A stretch of DNA of 40,211 nucleotides from Chloroflexota bacterium (GTDB taxonomy: Bacteria; Chloroflexota; Anaerolineae; 4572-78; J111): NCBI GenBank assembly GCA_016860845.1, contig BOKF01000074.1, positions 1 through 40,211 on the forward strand. Reading direction: 5' to 3'. The notes beneath the pieces were generated by a model, which saw only the letters and a list, made by a program, of their open reading frames with translations, ran no database searches and had not been told where the DNA came from. Positions within the stretch are counted from its first letter, which is position 1, and each line of letters opens with the position of its first letter. This document shows, piece after piece, positions 7,758 to 15,827 of the stretch. Position numbers and translations under genes: made by a program.

Positions 7758-8373
7758 TCGTCTCGCCATCTTTGAGCGATGGGCGGAACGCTACGATCAA
7801 TCGGTGCAGACCGACAAAGGCATTTTCGCCAGCTACGACCTGGTTATCGCCGAAGTCGTCCGCGCTGCCGGGGTCGAGGCCGGTATGTGCGTCCTGGAAT
7901 TGGGTATCGGCACCGGCAACCTGGCCCAGCAGTTTGTGGCGCTAAGCTGCGAGGTCTGGGGGGTGGATTTCTCTCCGGCCATGCTGGCGATTGCGCAGGC
8001 CAAAATCCCACAGGTCAGGTTGATCCAGATGGACTTGACGGCCGAGTGGCCGGAGACCTTGCAGCAGCGCTTCGATCGGATCGTGGCGAACTTTGTGCTG
8101 CACGAGTTTGATCTGGAGACAAAGATCAGCCTGCTGCAACGGCTGGCGACCCATCATCTGGTCGAGCAGGGGGTGATCGTCGTCGGTGACGTGGCCTTTC
8201 CCACCGCTGAAGCCCGCCGGCAGTCGGGCGCGGAGTCGTGGGACGAGGATGAGTATTACTGGGCCGCCGATGAAACGATAGCGGCCTGCGCCGGAACCGG
8301 TCTAGAGATCACCTTCCGGCAGATTTCCTGGTGTACCGGCGTTTTTGTAGTCAAGTTGGCCTCAACTATTTGA
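7744..8373 (+). CDS. Class I SAM-dependent methyltransferase
   Basis: The product is 209 aa. Glycine-rich motif I is VLELGIGTGN (about residues 48-57), followed by an acidic residue at the end of strand 2 (VWGVDFSPAML) and motif IV-like FDRIVANFVLHEF. This is the Rossmann methyltransferase fold, close to ubiE/YrrT-like small-molecule methyltransferases. The substrate is not evident. The ATG at 7744 fits the family's short N-terminus. The next gene starts 15 bases after the stop with a strong ribosome site, so the two may be an operon. Confidence 0.85.
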   Translation: MPENDRLAIFERWAERYDQSVQTDKGIFASYDLVIAEVVRAAGVEAGMCVLELGIGTGNLAQQFVALSCEVWGVDFSPAMLAIAQAKIPQVRLIQMDLTAEWPETLQQRFDRIVANFVLHEFDLETKISLLQRLATHHLVEQGVIVVGDVAFPTAEARRQSGAESWDEDEYYWAADETIAACAGTGLEITFRQISWCTGVFVVKLASTI

Positions 8374-8388
8374 AAGGAGAGTTTAAAA

Positions 8389-8703
8389 ATGGTGCTTTAT
8401 TGCCTTAAGTGGAATATCCATCCTGACAAACTGGAAGCCTATGCGGCCTGGACCAAGGGGGCCATTCAAAGCACGCTGGTGGCCGGCGGCGTAACCGAAT
8501 TTCGGGGTTACAGGCCTGCCAGCGGAGCGTTCCAGGTCGTTGTCACCTATGAGTTCGAGGATATGGCTGCCTGGGCCACCTGGCATGATGTGGAGGCCGT
8601 GCAGACGGTTCTTGCCGAACTACGCACCCTGGCCACCGATGTCACAACTGAACTCTGGGGGCCATCGCCGCTTGTACCGCAGCCCATTCGACCGGGAGCT
8701 TAG
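8389..8703 (+). CDS. Dimeric alpha/beta-barrel (ABM-type) small protein
   Basis: The product is 104 aa, with AAAGGAGAG upstream of the ATG. The pattern YCLKWNIHPDKLEAYAAWTK, then FRGYRPASGAFQVVVTYEFE, then DMAAWATWHDVEAVQTVL is the ferredoxin-like fold of the antibiotic-biosynthesis-monooxygenase/NIPSNAP superfamily. Members act as dimers, as monooxygenases, haem-degrading enzymes or stress proteins, and the sequence does not say which. It lies directly behind the methyltransferase. Confidence 0.65.
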   Translation: MVLYCLKWNIHPDKLEAYAAWTKGAIQSTLVAGGVTEFRGYRPASGAFQVVVTYEFEDMAAWATWHDVEAVQTVLAELRTLATDVTTELWGPSPLVPQPIRPGA

Positions 8704-8719
8704 GGGCTTGATGATGGCG

Positions 8720-8810
8720 CTATTTCCGACCGCGCCTGGATAAGCAGGCGCGGCCTGGATCGCCATTGCTGCCGCATACACTATTTCCGGCCGCGCCAGG
8801 ATAAACAAGC
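8720..8810 (+). repeat. 30-bp direct repeat pair
   Basis: CTATTTCCGACCGCGCCTGG at 8720 and CTATTTCCGGCCGCGCCAGG at 8781 start two 30-base units that match at 26 of 30 positions, spaced 61 bases apart. The second ends immediately before the ATG of the next small gene. They could be a tandem duplication or binding sites. No function can be assigned. Confidence 0.6.
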
Positions 8811-9026
8811 ATGCCTACGGAACAGAAAATCAATCAGTACAAATCATTTTTACTGCGCTTATGGCAAGAGGGTGAAGCGGAACCGTCCGCTGCTTGGCGC
8901 GGGGAGGTTGAATCGATCCAGACCGGCCAGAAGTGGCAGTTTGATAGCTTAACCATGGTGTTCGAGCTTTTACAGACCACAATTTTAGAAGAGCCAACCC
9001 CACCCTCAAGCCAGGTGAATGGCTGA
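8811..9026 (+). CDS. Conserved-looking 71-aa protein
   Basis: The 71-aa product carries YKSFLLRLWQEGE, WRGEVESIQTGQKW and FDSLTMVFELL. I associate this WRGEVESIQTG pattern with small Chloroflexota proteins that lie beside signalling or lipoprotein genes, but know no function. There is no signal peptide. The ribosome site is weak (GGATAAACAAGC upstream). About 160 bases of apparently featureless sequence follow. Confidence 0.55.
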   Translation: MPTEQKINQYKSFLLRLWQEGEAEPSAAWRGEVESIQTGQKWQFDSLTMVFELLQTTILEEPTPPSSQVNG

Positions 9027-9189
9027 AACGGACATGCAATTTCATGGGTGAAAGGTCGCACAAAGACCTAATTCTTTTCCCACAGAGCACCCCCAAAAAT
9101 CGCTCTTTTTTCATTCTTAAGCACCCTCACGATGGATAGACAACCACACTCCCTTCGTGCTATCCTTTAAGTTACCCCAAAATTTACAC

Positions 9190-9428
9190 AGCGCCCAGCA
9201 GATTTTCGGCGACCCTCGCTTCGCCGCCTTGTTTGAGCGGATGACGCCGCTGGTGGAAAGTGGACGTTGCAAGTTCTACAACCTGGTGGAATGACGACCA
9301 CCAGCACCGGTCACGCGCTCTCGGCCGCGAGTTGGCTGGAAATACCCTACCAGGCCGGCCAGTCCGTGTATGAGGCGGCAGTACAGGTAGCACACGCTAT
9401 CTCAAGACCGAGGATTTCCGGTTCTTGA
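9190..9428 (+). pseudogene. Decayed coding fragments, one methyltransferase-like
   Basis: An open frame without a start (QQIFGDPRFAALFERMTPLV) ends at TGA 9292-9294. It overlaps an ATGA start at 9291 of a 45-codon frame whose SAASWLEIPYQAGQSVYEA resembles the N-terminus of class I methyltransferases just ahead of their SAM motif. The SAM motif itself is gone. The ATGA overlap suggests two former operon genes reduced to scraps. The rest of 9027-9479 shows nothing I can identify. Confidence 0.35.
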
Positions 9429-9488
9429 GTTCTTGACGCGCTCGGGCTATGAATCGGCGGCTGACTATTTAGTGAGGGAGTGTGGAAA

Positions 9489-10478
9489 ATGCAGAAGCTA
9501 ATTTTACTGGCAGGGACAGTACTTATCATATGGGTATCTGGGGTTGGATATCGCATCCTGACCGCAAACGTGGCCTTTGATTATCGCTTTCTAAGCGCGT
9601 CGAGCGCCTACGCGCAGCAGCAACCCGGTGAAACAGCGGGTAGCTACCCTCGGCGGCAAGATACTTCAGAGTCTTCATACGCCAATCCCGTTCCCCAACA
9701 GCAAAGTGAGTGCATTGAAATGGAACAACGGATTTTAGCTGCCACGGTTCGACTGGTTTTGCAGCGCTGGATTAAGAATCATTCTGATGACGACTACACC
9801 TTTGAGGGTGGAAGCATCAGCCTGGCCACCATCAAAGACACTCGTTATCTGGTGACTCATAACCATCACGGCATAACGCTTTCAAGCACGGAAGACGAAA
9901 CGTTAATCAAGGCTTTTGGGCACGTGGTCAGCAAAAAGACCTTCAGCAAAATCGATCACCTTATCTGGCAGAAGCTCTGGCGCTGGGCGAAACGACGCCA
10001 CCGCAACAAACCGACCCACTGGATCAAACAGAAATACTTCAACCCACCGAACCAGGAAGGACGACGCTGGCAGTTCTTCGGTCAAACCCTTGACCAACAC
10101 AGACATAAGCATCAAGTCGGCCTCGTCTATGCCAGCCAAACCCTCATCACTCGTCATCCCAAAATCAAAACCCAGGCCAATCCCTATGACCCGCAGTGGG
10201 AAACCTACTTTGAACAACGACTGGATACCAAGACCGTGAATGACCTCAGAGGCAAACGAAAGTTGCTCCACCTCTGGCAATCACAACAAGGTCTTTGTCC
10301 CCTCTGTCAACAGAAGATTACCAGCGAAACCGGGTGGCATCGCCATCACCTCATCTGGCGGGTACACGGTGGAAAGGACACCTTTGAAAACCAGGTGTTG
10401 CTGCATTCTAACTGTCACCGCCAACTCCACAGTCAAGGGTTAACTGTGGTAAAGCCGCGTCCCTCACCGGGCGTTTGA
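9489..10478 (+). CDS. Chimera: secreted-protein N-terminus fused to group II intron maturase/HNH C-terminus
   Basis: The first about 137 codons encode a signal peptide or anchor (MQKLILLAGTVLIIWVSG) and a region reading RILAATVRLVLQRW ... TIKDTRYLVTHNHHGI, like the start of secreted trypsin-like proteins. From about 9905 the frame becomes the end of a group II intron reverse transcriptase. It has the maturase X domain (SKIDHLIWQKLWRWAKRRH, NKPTHWIKQKYF), the D-like spacer (TRHPKIKTQANPYDP), and an HNH endonuclease (LCPLCQQK ... HRHHLIWRVHGGKD ... LHSNCHRQLHS). The RT palm is missing. ATG 9489 is preferred over GTG 9480. The fusion is in frame but probably has no working product. Confidence 0.8.
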   Translation: MQKLILLAGTVLIIWVSGVGYRILTANVAFDYRFLSASSAYAQQQPGETAGSYPRRQDTSESSYANPVPQQQSECIEMEQRILAATVRLVLQRWIKNHSDDDYTFEGGSISLATIKDTRYLVTHNHHGITLSSTEDETLIKAFGHVVSKKTFSKIDHLIWQKLWRWAKRRHRNKPTHWIKQKYFNPPNQEGRRWQFFGQTLDQHRHKHQVGLVYASQTLITRHPKIKTQANPYDPQWETYFEQRLDTKTVNDLRGKRKLLHLWQSQQGLCPLCQQKITSETGWHRHHLIWRVHGGKDTFENQVLLHSNCHRQLHSQGLTVVKPRPSPGV

Positions 10479-10562
10479 AGGGCTTGAGCCGGATAAAGCG
10501 AAAGTTTTATGTCGCGGTTCTTAGGGGAGGGAGTCCCCGTGAGGGGACTCTCTTACCCGACC
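9905..10562 (+). mobile_element. 5'-truncated group II intron remnant
   Basis: The remnant contains the 3' part of the intron ORF and then the ribozyme 3' end: domain V at 10486-10520 and a domain VI hairpin (GAGTCCCC-GTGA-GGGGACTC) ending in TTACCCGAC near 10562. Domains I-IV and the RT domain are absent, so it can neither splice nor move. 5' truncation is typical of incomplete reverse transcription during retrohoming or of later deletion. Confidence 0.85.
10486..10520 (+). ncRNA. Group II intron domain V
   Basis: GAGCCGGATAAAGCGAAA starts a 35-base hairpin: GAGCCG pairs with CGGTTC, AUAAA pairs with UUUAU, and a GAAA tetraloop caps it. It includes the catalytic AGC-type triad near the base. 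It is followed by GGGGAGGG and the domain VI stem, the normal order at an intron 3' end. Confidence 0.8.
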
Positions 10563-10588
10563 CAATTGCTAAGAAAACCCCAAAATTC

Positions 10589-11977
10589 TTAGTCGAGAGC
10601 AATCCCAACCTTAATAACGTCATCTTTGACCTGATCATAGATTTTCTGCCATTCGTCTGTAGGGGTCAGGCTGGATATATCATAGCAATCTTTGAAGCTT
10701 TGTCCCTTGGGCGGAGTTCCCAACTTTTCTTCATATTTAGGAAGTAGTTTGTTGGCAATGTCATTGGCCTGGCTGATGCTCATCCCAGCCGTCTTCTTAA
10801 AGACCTCACCCGCAAACTTCACCTCCAAAGGAGTGATGAAATTGGTATACTTACCTCCGGCGCTACGGGGACCGGTACAAGAAGTCGCCCCACAAGTAGC
10901 CAGGGTCATCATCCCAACCGCCGATTCGTAAAGCAACATAGGCGTAGCCGGACCGGCCGTTTGATTGAGAACAGAGTTGGCACAAATATGAGTGTTTCTA
11001 CTGAGCGCCTGGAACACCAGACCCAAAGCCCATAAGGCCGGACGACCACAATTGCCCATTGTGCGCAGATCGTAGGGGAAGCTAGCCCCGTTGACGCATT
11101 GATAAACGTTGTAAAGAATAATGGTGCAGGCAATACAGGATAAGGCGGCGCCCTCAGGTCCACCGGCATAACCACCAATCATTGACCACGAACCGCCATA
11201 GGTGATCCCGCCGCAGTTGTAGGCGTGGGCCAGTTTTAGGAGATTTTCGTAGGATGTTTTGATTTCCACCGGCGAGAGGAGGAGAACGATATCCCGCTCC
11301 GGTTTATAACCTCCGGGAACCCCATATCCCCCCAGCACGCCGTAATGAGTAGGGGATGTGCCGACTGCATACAGACCAATTCCCTCACGCCCGGCCCGCT
11401 TGATGGCCTTATAAAATAGTTCCGCCTGCAATTTTCCGGCCAGTAGCTCATAAGGAGAACCGGCTCGCAGCGGAGCGCCCCAAATCGTTTCGAGTGAAGG
11501 ACCTTCCAGACAATCAACTTCCGGGATGCTGGCAATTCCCTCCACCAGTGGCTCAAAGACATCTTCAGTGACCGCAATGCTTAAGGGGGATACCCAAATG
11601 GGTGGGGTTGGGTCGTCCAATTGCCGATGTTTGAACTGGGCAATCTGAGCACCCTCCCCCAGGGTAAATTCAGCCGGGGCGGCCGCCAGACCGGCCTGCA
11701 ATTCTTCACGGCTAAATTTGATGACACGTTCGGTGTCGGTGCATAGCATGCCCACTTCGGTAGCAACTTCGAGAGCTGCTTCAAAGAAGCGATCGGTAAG
11801 TTCCAGGTCTTGGTTGACCGGATTGGCCGGATCGCAGCTTTTCTCTAAATCGAATTTCTTTAGTTTTTGGGCGATCGTTTCAGGAATTACCTGGGTATCC
11901 CAATTAAATTGTTTACAGATAGAGCCTCTGTGCGCTTTTTCAAGCACAACCATTAATTTGTCTCGATTGATGGCCAT
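10589..11977 (-). CDS. MtmB-family (monomethylamine methyltransferase) homologue without pyrrolysine
   Basis: The product is 462 aa; archaeal MtmB is about 458. It shares MtmB landmarks: IAQKLKKFDL, a CTDTERVIKFSREEL segment (CTDTHRIVKYTEDEI in MtmB), FTLGEG, SPYELLAGK, GRxGIG near residue 200, FGGYAGG-like IGGYAGGPEG, and a C-terminal QSFKDCYDISSLTPTDEW (TFQECYDVKTVTPTEEY). MtmB moves a methyl group from monomethylamine to its corrinoid protein using pyrrolysine 202. Here the matching position is Tyr203, an ordinary TAT codon (11369-11371). The enzyme probably methylates the corrinoid protein encoded 10 bases upstream, from another substrate. TAGGAGC precedes the ATG. The family call is firm; the substrate is unknown. 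Confidence 0.88.
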   Translation of the reverse strand: MAINRDKLMVVLEKAHRGSICKQFNWDTQVIPETIAQKLKKFDLEKSCDPANPVNQDLELTDRFFEAALEVATEVGMLCTDTERVIKFSREELQAGLAAAPAEFTLGEGAQIAQFKHRQLDDPTPPIWVSPLSIAVTEDVFEPLVEGIASIPEVDCLEGPSLETIWGAPLRAGSPYELLAGKLQAELFYKAIKRAGREGIGLYAVGTSPTHYGVLGGYGVPGGYKPERDIVLLLSPVEIKTSYENLLKLAHAYNCGGITYGGSWSMIGGYAGGPEGAALSCIACTIILYNVYQCVNGASFPYDLRTMGNCGRPALWALGLVFQALSRNTHICANSVLNQTAGPATPMLLYESAVGMMTLATCGATSCTGPRSAGGKYTNFITPLEVKFAGEVFKKTAGMSISQANDIANKLLPKYEEKLGTPPKGQSFKDCYDISSLTPTDEWQKIYDQVKDDVIKVGIALD

Positions 11978-11987
11978 GATAATGCTC

Positions 11988-12671
11988 CTATTCTACAAAA
12001 ATAGTTTCTGGAACAGGCGGGGTTTGGCCTGCTTGTAATAACTGGTCACAGACGCGAACCGCGGATGTGGCGCTCAAACCCCAGCCATCAGCTCCGATAT
12101 CCCTGGCAAATTCCGGCGTCACCGGTCCCCCCCCAACAACTACATAGAATTTGTCGCGCAGTCCCATTTCATTCAGCACCTCCAGCACATCCTTTTGGTA
12201 AGGCATTGAAGTGGTCATAAGCGAGGATAGGGCGATAAATGTTGCCTTGTCGCGCTCGGCGGCGTCAACAATATGTAATGGGGTTACATTTACACCAAGG
12301 TCAATCACGTCGTAGCCGTGTACTGACAACATTGTGGCCACCAGGTTTTTGCCAATATCGTGGATGTCACCAGAGACAGCCGCAATCACCACTTTACCTT
12401 TTTTCTTCGCCATCCCTTCAGCTTCAAGGTGAGCTGATAGCACCTTCATACACTGTTTCATCGCCTCACCGGCCCGCATCAAGTGGGGCAAAAAAAGTTC
12501 ACCGCAGTCAAATTTTTCTCCAATCTCATTGACAGCCCTGGTCGCCACTTCAATGGCTTCCATCACGTCAAAACCACTGTCAACGATGATTTGAGCAGTT
12601 TGGGCTGCCGTCGGACCATCATATTCTAAAATACTCTGATAGAGTTGTTCGTGCAGTTGCTCTTTGTCCAT
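11988..12671 (-). CDS. Corrinoid (methyl-carrier) protein, MtmC/MtgC type
   Basis: The product is 227 aa. The N-terminal four-helix cap (residues 1-88, with FLPHLMRAGEAM) precedes the Rossmann B12-binding domain. The cobalt-ligand motif is GDIHDIGKN with Asp102, His104 and Gly107, and the nucleotide-loop side has VVVGGGPVT. Such proteins carry a methyl group on Co(I)/Co(III) between a substrate methyltransferase and a tetrahydrofolate or CoM acceptor enzyme. AAAGGAGC lies upstream of the ATG. It is first in a two-gene minus-strand unit with the MtmB homologue, so they are likely partners. A TTGACA-like box lies at 12723-12728 on the minus strand, but the -10 box is unclear. Confidence 0.92.
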   Translation of the reverse strand: MDKEQLHEQLYQSILEYDGPTAAQTAQIIVDSGFDVMEAIEVATRAVNEIGEKFDCGELFLPHLMRAGEAMKQCMKVLSAHLEAEGMAKKKGKVVIAAVSGDIHDIGKNLVATMLSVHGYDVIDLGVNVTPLHIVDAAERDKATFIALSSLMTTSMPYQKDVLEVLNEMGLRDKFYVVVGGGPVTPEFARDIGADGWGLSATSAVRVCDQLLQAGQTPPVPETIFVE

Positions 12672-12754
12672 CTTTAAAGCTCCTTTTTGGTTAATCCTAA
12701 CAATTTACGACATCTTGAGCTATGTCAAGCAAGTTCAAACGTTCCATTACCTCC

Positions 12755-12985
12755 TTATGTTGGTTTTCCCTGATTATCACAGCCGCACAAAGCATAATAT
12801 CTGTCCAGCATAGCAGCCAAGTTGTGAATTTGCCCATAGTGAATCGGTTCAGCGGAGGCGGTCATCTCGCCAGTTTCAGGATTCAAGTCATAGTCATACA
12901 ACGGCAAGGAGACATCGTTCATAATAGCAGAAATTCGCACCAGGTTTTCTCCGGCCGGCCCAATGCAAGCTACCCGTCCGGCTTA
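12755..12985 (-). pseudogene. Aldehyde:ferredoxin oxidoreductase (AOR) remnant with internal deletion
   Basis: AGRVACIGPAGENLVRISAI matches the conserved AOR segment that lies near the molybdo/tungstopterin site. It jumps directly to a C-terminal AOR-like end (HNLAAMLDRYYALCGCDNQG; the family reads LDxYYxLRGWDxxG), so several hundred codons are missing. An in-frame TAA stands just before the fragment. The gene is dead. It shows that a tungsten or molybdenum aldehyde oxidoreductase once stood beside the methyltransferase genes. Confidence 0.7.
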
Positions 12986-13469
12986 TAGACTGACTGTCGC
13001 CTTGGGATGCGTTTGTATCCTAAATAACACCTGTTCCAGATTGGCCAGCAAGTCCCGAACGTGTCGACCGGTGGCATTGGCAATGGCGTTGATTATCACC
13101 GGCGTAGTTGGCAACAGGTATTCATCAAAATTGACCGACTGTAGATACCCATTGACGTAGTTGATTTCTTCAAAAAGGGCATAACCCAACCCTTGAGCGA
13201 TACCTCCGTAAAGATGCCCAATAGGCTCCTTGTGGGAAAAGGGTTTTGCCTAGATCGTGCGCCGCCCAGAAGCCATTCACTTCAGTCTTGCCGGTGCGTA
13301 GATCGACTTCCACTCCGGCGACCAAGCGGTCAAACCATGAGGCTTTTTGTCGAAGGTAGACCATGAGGTTGGTGCCAGCGGCTAGAAGCTGGCTGGTGAA
13401 GCCCAGTTCATTGAGTAATTCAACAGCTTGGGTTATAGAATGGGCGCGAACACAATTGAATCTAGCCAT
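12983..13469 (-). pseudogene. Xanthine-dehydrogenase-family remnant (FAD subunit start fused to Mo-subunit end)
   Basis: From the minus-strand ATG at 13467-13469, MARFNCVRAHSITQAVELL and LLAAGTNLMVYLR match the FAD-binding subunit N-terminus. The frame then runs into VEVDLRTGKTEVNGFWAAHD, the end of the molybdopterin subunit, implying a large deletion. A frameshift near 13220 follows, after which EPIGHLYGGIAQGLGYALFE continues in another frame to YLLPT. A further gap brings in INAIANATGRHVRDL. At least two deletions and one frameshift are present. Confidence 0.75.
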
Positions 13470-13749
13470 AGGATTCATCTCGGCGATGAGATTAAGAACG
13501 GCGGGCGACCATACGGGGTTATCAGCACTTTGGAGTCGCTTAGATTGCCAATGTTTATATATTGTTATAACAATATTGCTATTACAATATAGCATATAAG
13601 TAAGAGCTTGTCAATTATATTTAGGGTGCGACCTCGAACTGGGGTTAGTGTTTGGACAGGCAGAAAAGCAAGTTTAACTACCGGGCAGATAAAAAGCCAA
13701 GTTTTTCCAAATATAATATCGTTTTTTGTTAAATCAATTAATAACTTAC

Positions 13750-13880
13750 TATAATACAGTACCAAATGGCTTGTATTCTGGGGTAATAAGGGTTTTCTTT
13801 TTTAGGGCAGTCGGCAAATAATTGTTGACAAGGTAGCAATAATATGCTATGATATAATACCAAAATGGTTATAACATCAT
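13750..13880. promoter_or_regulatory. Candidate GntR operators
   Basis: Two related sites flank the promoter: ACCAAATGGC at 13761-13770, inside a wider AATAC...GTATT dyad, and ACCAAAATGGT at 13859-13869 (ACCA-AAA-TGGT dyad), directly after the -10 box. Both follow a TATAATAC sequence. Their placement would suit autorepression by the encoded GntR protein. This is an inference from symmetry and repetition only. Confidence 0.4.
13825..13853 (+). promoter_or_regulatory. Sigma-70-type promoter of the GntR regulator gene
   Basis: TTGACA at 13825-13830, a 17-base spacer, and TATGAT at 13848-13853; an overlapping TATAAT lies at 13853-13858. The start codon is at 13913. The surrounding 13600-13900 stretch is AT-rich and otherwise empty of genes. 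Confidence 0.7.
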
Positions 13881-13912
13881 ATTGATTTTGTCTGTGCCTA
13901 AAGGATTTTACA

Positions 13913-14674
13913 GTGGTTACGAGCGCTTCGAATGCATTGAATTTGGTTGATATTGATAAAGATGCTCCGTTGCCTTTATATTATCAGGTTAGAGAGGCTT
14001 TGATGGCTCTAATAATTGATGGTGAACTTCGAGAGGGAAGTGTCATCCCCACCGAGCGGGAAATTGGCGAAAAGCTTCAAGTGAGCCGCATCACGGTACG
14101 GCGGGCTATTGATGAATTGGTCAGGGAAGGATATCTTGTCACCCAGCAAGGCAAAGGAACTTTTGTAGCCCGGTCCAAGATCGAGCGCCGCATAATGCAC
14201 ATGAAAAGTTTCTCAGAGCAAATGTTGGAAGAAGGGCATCGGCCTGGCTCCCAGTTGCTCTCGTTGCGCCATGAAAGGGCAACTGGACATGTCGCTACTA
14301 TGCTCCAGATCAAAACCGATGATTGGATTTGGGTTGTGGAGCGGCTAAGATCCACCGATGATGAACCGATTTGTATCTCCCTGACCTATCTTAATTTGCC
14401 GCTTGAGGTAGCTCTAACCCCGGCTGAGCTTCAACGAGAAACTTCATTGTGGGTCATCCTGGAACAGAAGGGCATCTACTTGAAAAGATCAGAAGCAACT
14501 ATTCAGGCCATCCCAGCCGGTGAAAGAGAAGCTGGATTTCTGCAAATACAGACCGGAGCCCCGTTATTGTTGGTTGAGGGTGTTGTGTACACAGATGATA
14601 ATTTACCGGTCGAATATCACCAAATGTTCAACCGTGGTGACCGTTACAAGTATTCGATCCAATCTTCTCGCTAA
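13913..14674 (+). CDS. GntR-family transcriptional regulator, HutC/UTRA type
   Basis: The product is 253 aa, with a GTG start and AAAGGA at 13900-13905. The N-terminal winged helix-turn-helix (about 15-80: PLYYQVREAL, IPTEREIGEKLQVSRITVRR, GKGTFVA) is a classic GntR domain. The C-terminal UTRA ligand domain (about 95-250) ends with PVEYHQMFNRGDRYKY. UTRA regulators usually sense a sugar, amino acid or pathway intermediate and repress a neighbouring catabolic operon. It heads the plus-strand run of metabolic genes and probably controls it. The ligand is unknown. Confidence 0.92.
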   Translation: MVTSASNALNLVDIDKDAPLPLYYQVREALMALIIDGELREGSVIPTEREIGEKLQVSRITVRRAIDELVREGYLVTQQGKGTFVARSKIERRIMHMKSFSEQMLEEGHRPGSQLLSLRHERATGHVATMLQIKTDDWIWVVERLRSTDDEPICISLTYLNLPLEVALTPAELQRETSLWVILEQKGIYLKRSEATIQAIPAGEREAGFLQIQTGAPLLLVEGVVYTDDNLPVEYHQMFNRGDRYKYSIQSSR

Positions 14675-14741
14675 GAATCACCGTCGAAATCGGGACGCGA
14701 ACTCAAGCTAAATTAGTTACAACCCAATTACGGAGAATACG

Positions 14742-15827
14742 ATGACGAATTCCTCCCGGACAACTGCCCAGAATGGCGGTCAAACTGCCGCAACAATCGC
14801 TGGCTCAATAAAGGCAATGTGGCTGCTAGAACCTGGTGTCTTCGAGTTGCGCCAGCAGCCGATTTATGAAGTTGGTCCAGGGGAGGTCTTGGTCCAGATG
14901 GCCTATTGCGGCATCTGTCCCTGGGATGTTCGGGTCTACGTCGGCAAGAAAAATGTCCACCTCCCACGAGTCATGGGCCACGAGGCGACCGGCCGGATCG
15001 TTAAACTAGGTGAGAACGTGAAACACCTGGCTGTTGGCCAACGAGTGATGGTTGATTTTATCGTCAAGTGCGGCGTTTGCGTCAATTGCCGGCGCGGCCG
15101 CGGGAACCGCTGTCTGAAACCCCAATTTCCCAACGGCGCTTATGAAGAATTCGCCATCGTACCATATCAAAATATCCATCCTATTCAAAAAGAGACCACC
15201 AGTTTCAAAGCAGCCGCCTTTACTGAACCGTTGGCTTGTGTGGTGAGGGGGCAAAAGATGTTCAAACTGGCCCCCGGCGAAGTTGAGTTAGTGATAGGGG
15301 CCGGCCCGATTGGCCTGATGCATCTGCAGGTCGCCAAGCGATATGGGGCCAAAGTCATCGTCGCCGATATCATTCCAGAACGGCTTGAGCTGGCCAGGCA
15401 GTTGGGGGCAGACATTATCTACAATAACGCTGAGGGTCAACTTAAAGAGGCTGTCAACCAGGCCACAGACGGCCAGGGAGTAGATGCAGCGGTTGTGGCT
15501 GTGGGTGTGGCGCCGCTGGTGGTTCAGGCGGCGGAATGTTTGGGTGAGGGAGGCCGCTTGAATATCTTTGCCGGCATTTACCCGCCCACCACGCTGAATA
15601 TCGATCCCAATCTCATTCATTACAAAGAATTAGTGCTCACCGGTTCGGCCGACTCCACGCCGCAAGATATGTACGAGGCCCTGCAATTCATTGAAACCGG
15701 TCAGGTGAAAGTAGAAGAGCTGATTTCGCATATGCTGCCACTGGCAGAGTTACAGCAGGGGTTTGAATTGGTCAAGAATCAGCAGGGACTTAAGGTGATG
15801 GTCGAAATTGGCGGGGAGTCAATCTGA
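14742..15827 (+). CDS. Zinc-dependent MDR alcohol/polyol dehydrogenase
   Basis: The product is 361 aa; the ATG at 14742 gives a 25-residue leader, and Met26 is an alternative start. Catalytic zinc ligands are Cys56 (or Cys59), His80 and Glu81 (GHEATG). The structural zinc has four Cys at 110, 113, 116 and 124. The cofactor fold is VIGAGPIGLMHLQ. It resembles sorbitol/threonine dehydrogenases that oxidise a secondary alcohol with NAD(P). Its stop overlaps the next gene's ATG (TGATG), so it is coupled to the kinase. It is a paralogue of 21704-22729. Confidence 0.88.
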   Translation: MTNSSRTTAQNGGQTAATIAGSIKAMWLLEPGVFELRQQPIYEVGPGEVLVQMAYCGICPWDVRVYVGKKNVHLPRVMGHEATGRIVKLGENVKHLAVGQRVMVDFIVKCGVCVNCRRGRGNRCLKPQFPNGAYEEFAIVPYQNIHPIQKETTSFKAAAFTEPLACVVRGQKMFKLAPGEVELVIGAGPIGLMHLQVAKRYGAKVIVADIIPERLELARQLGADIIYNNAEGQLKEAVNQATDGQGVDAAVVAVGVAPLVVQAAECLGEGGRLNIFAGIYPPTTLNIDPNLIHYKELVLTGSADSTPQDMYEALQFIETGQVKVEELISHMLPLAELQQGFELVKNQQGLKVMVEIGGESI

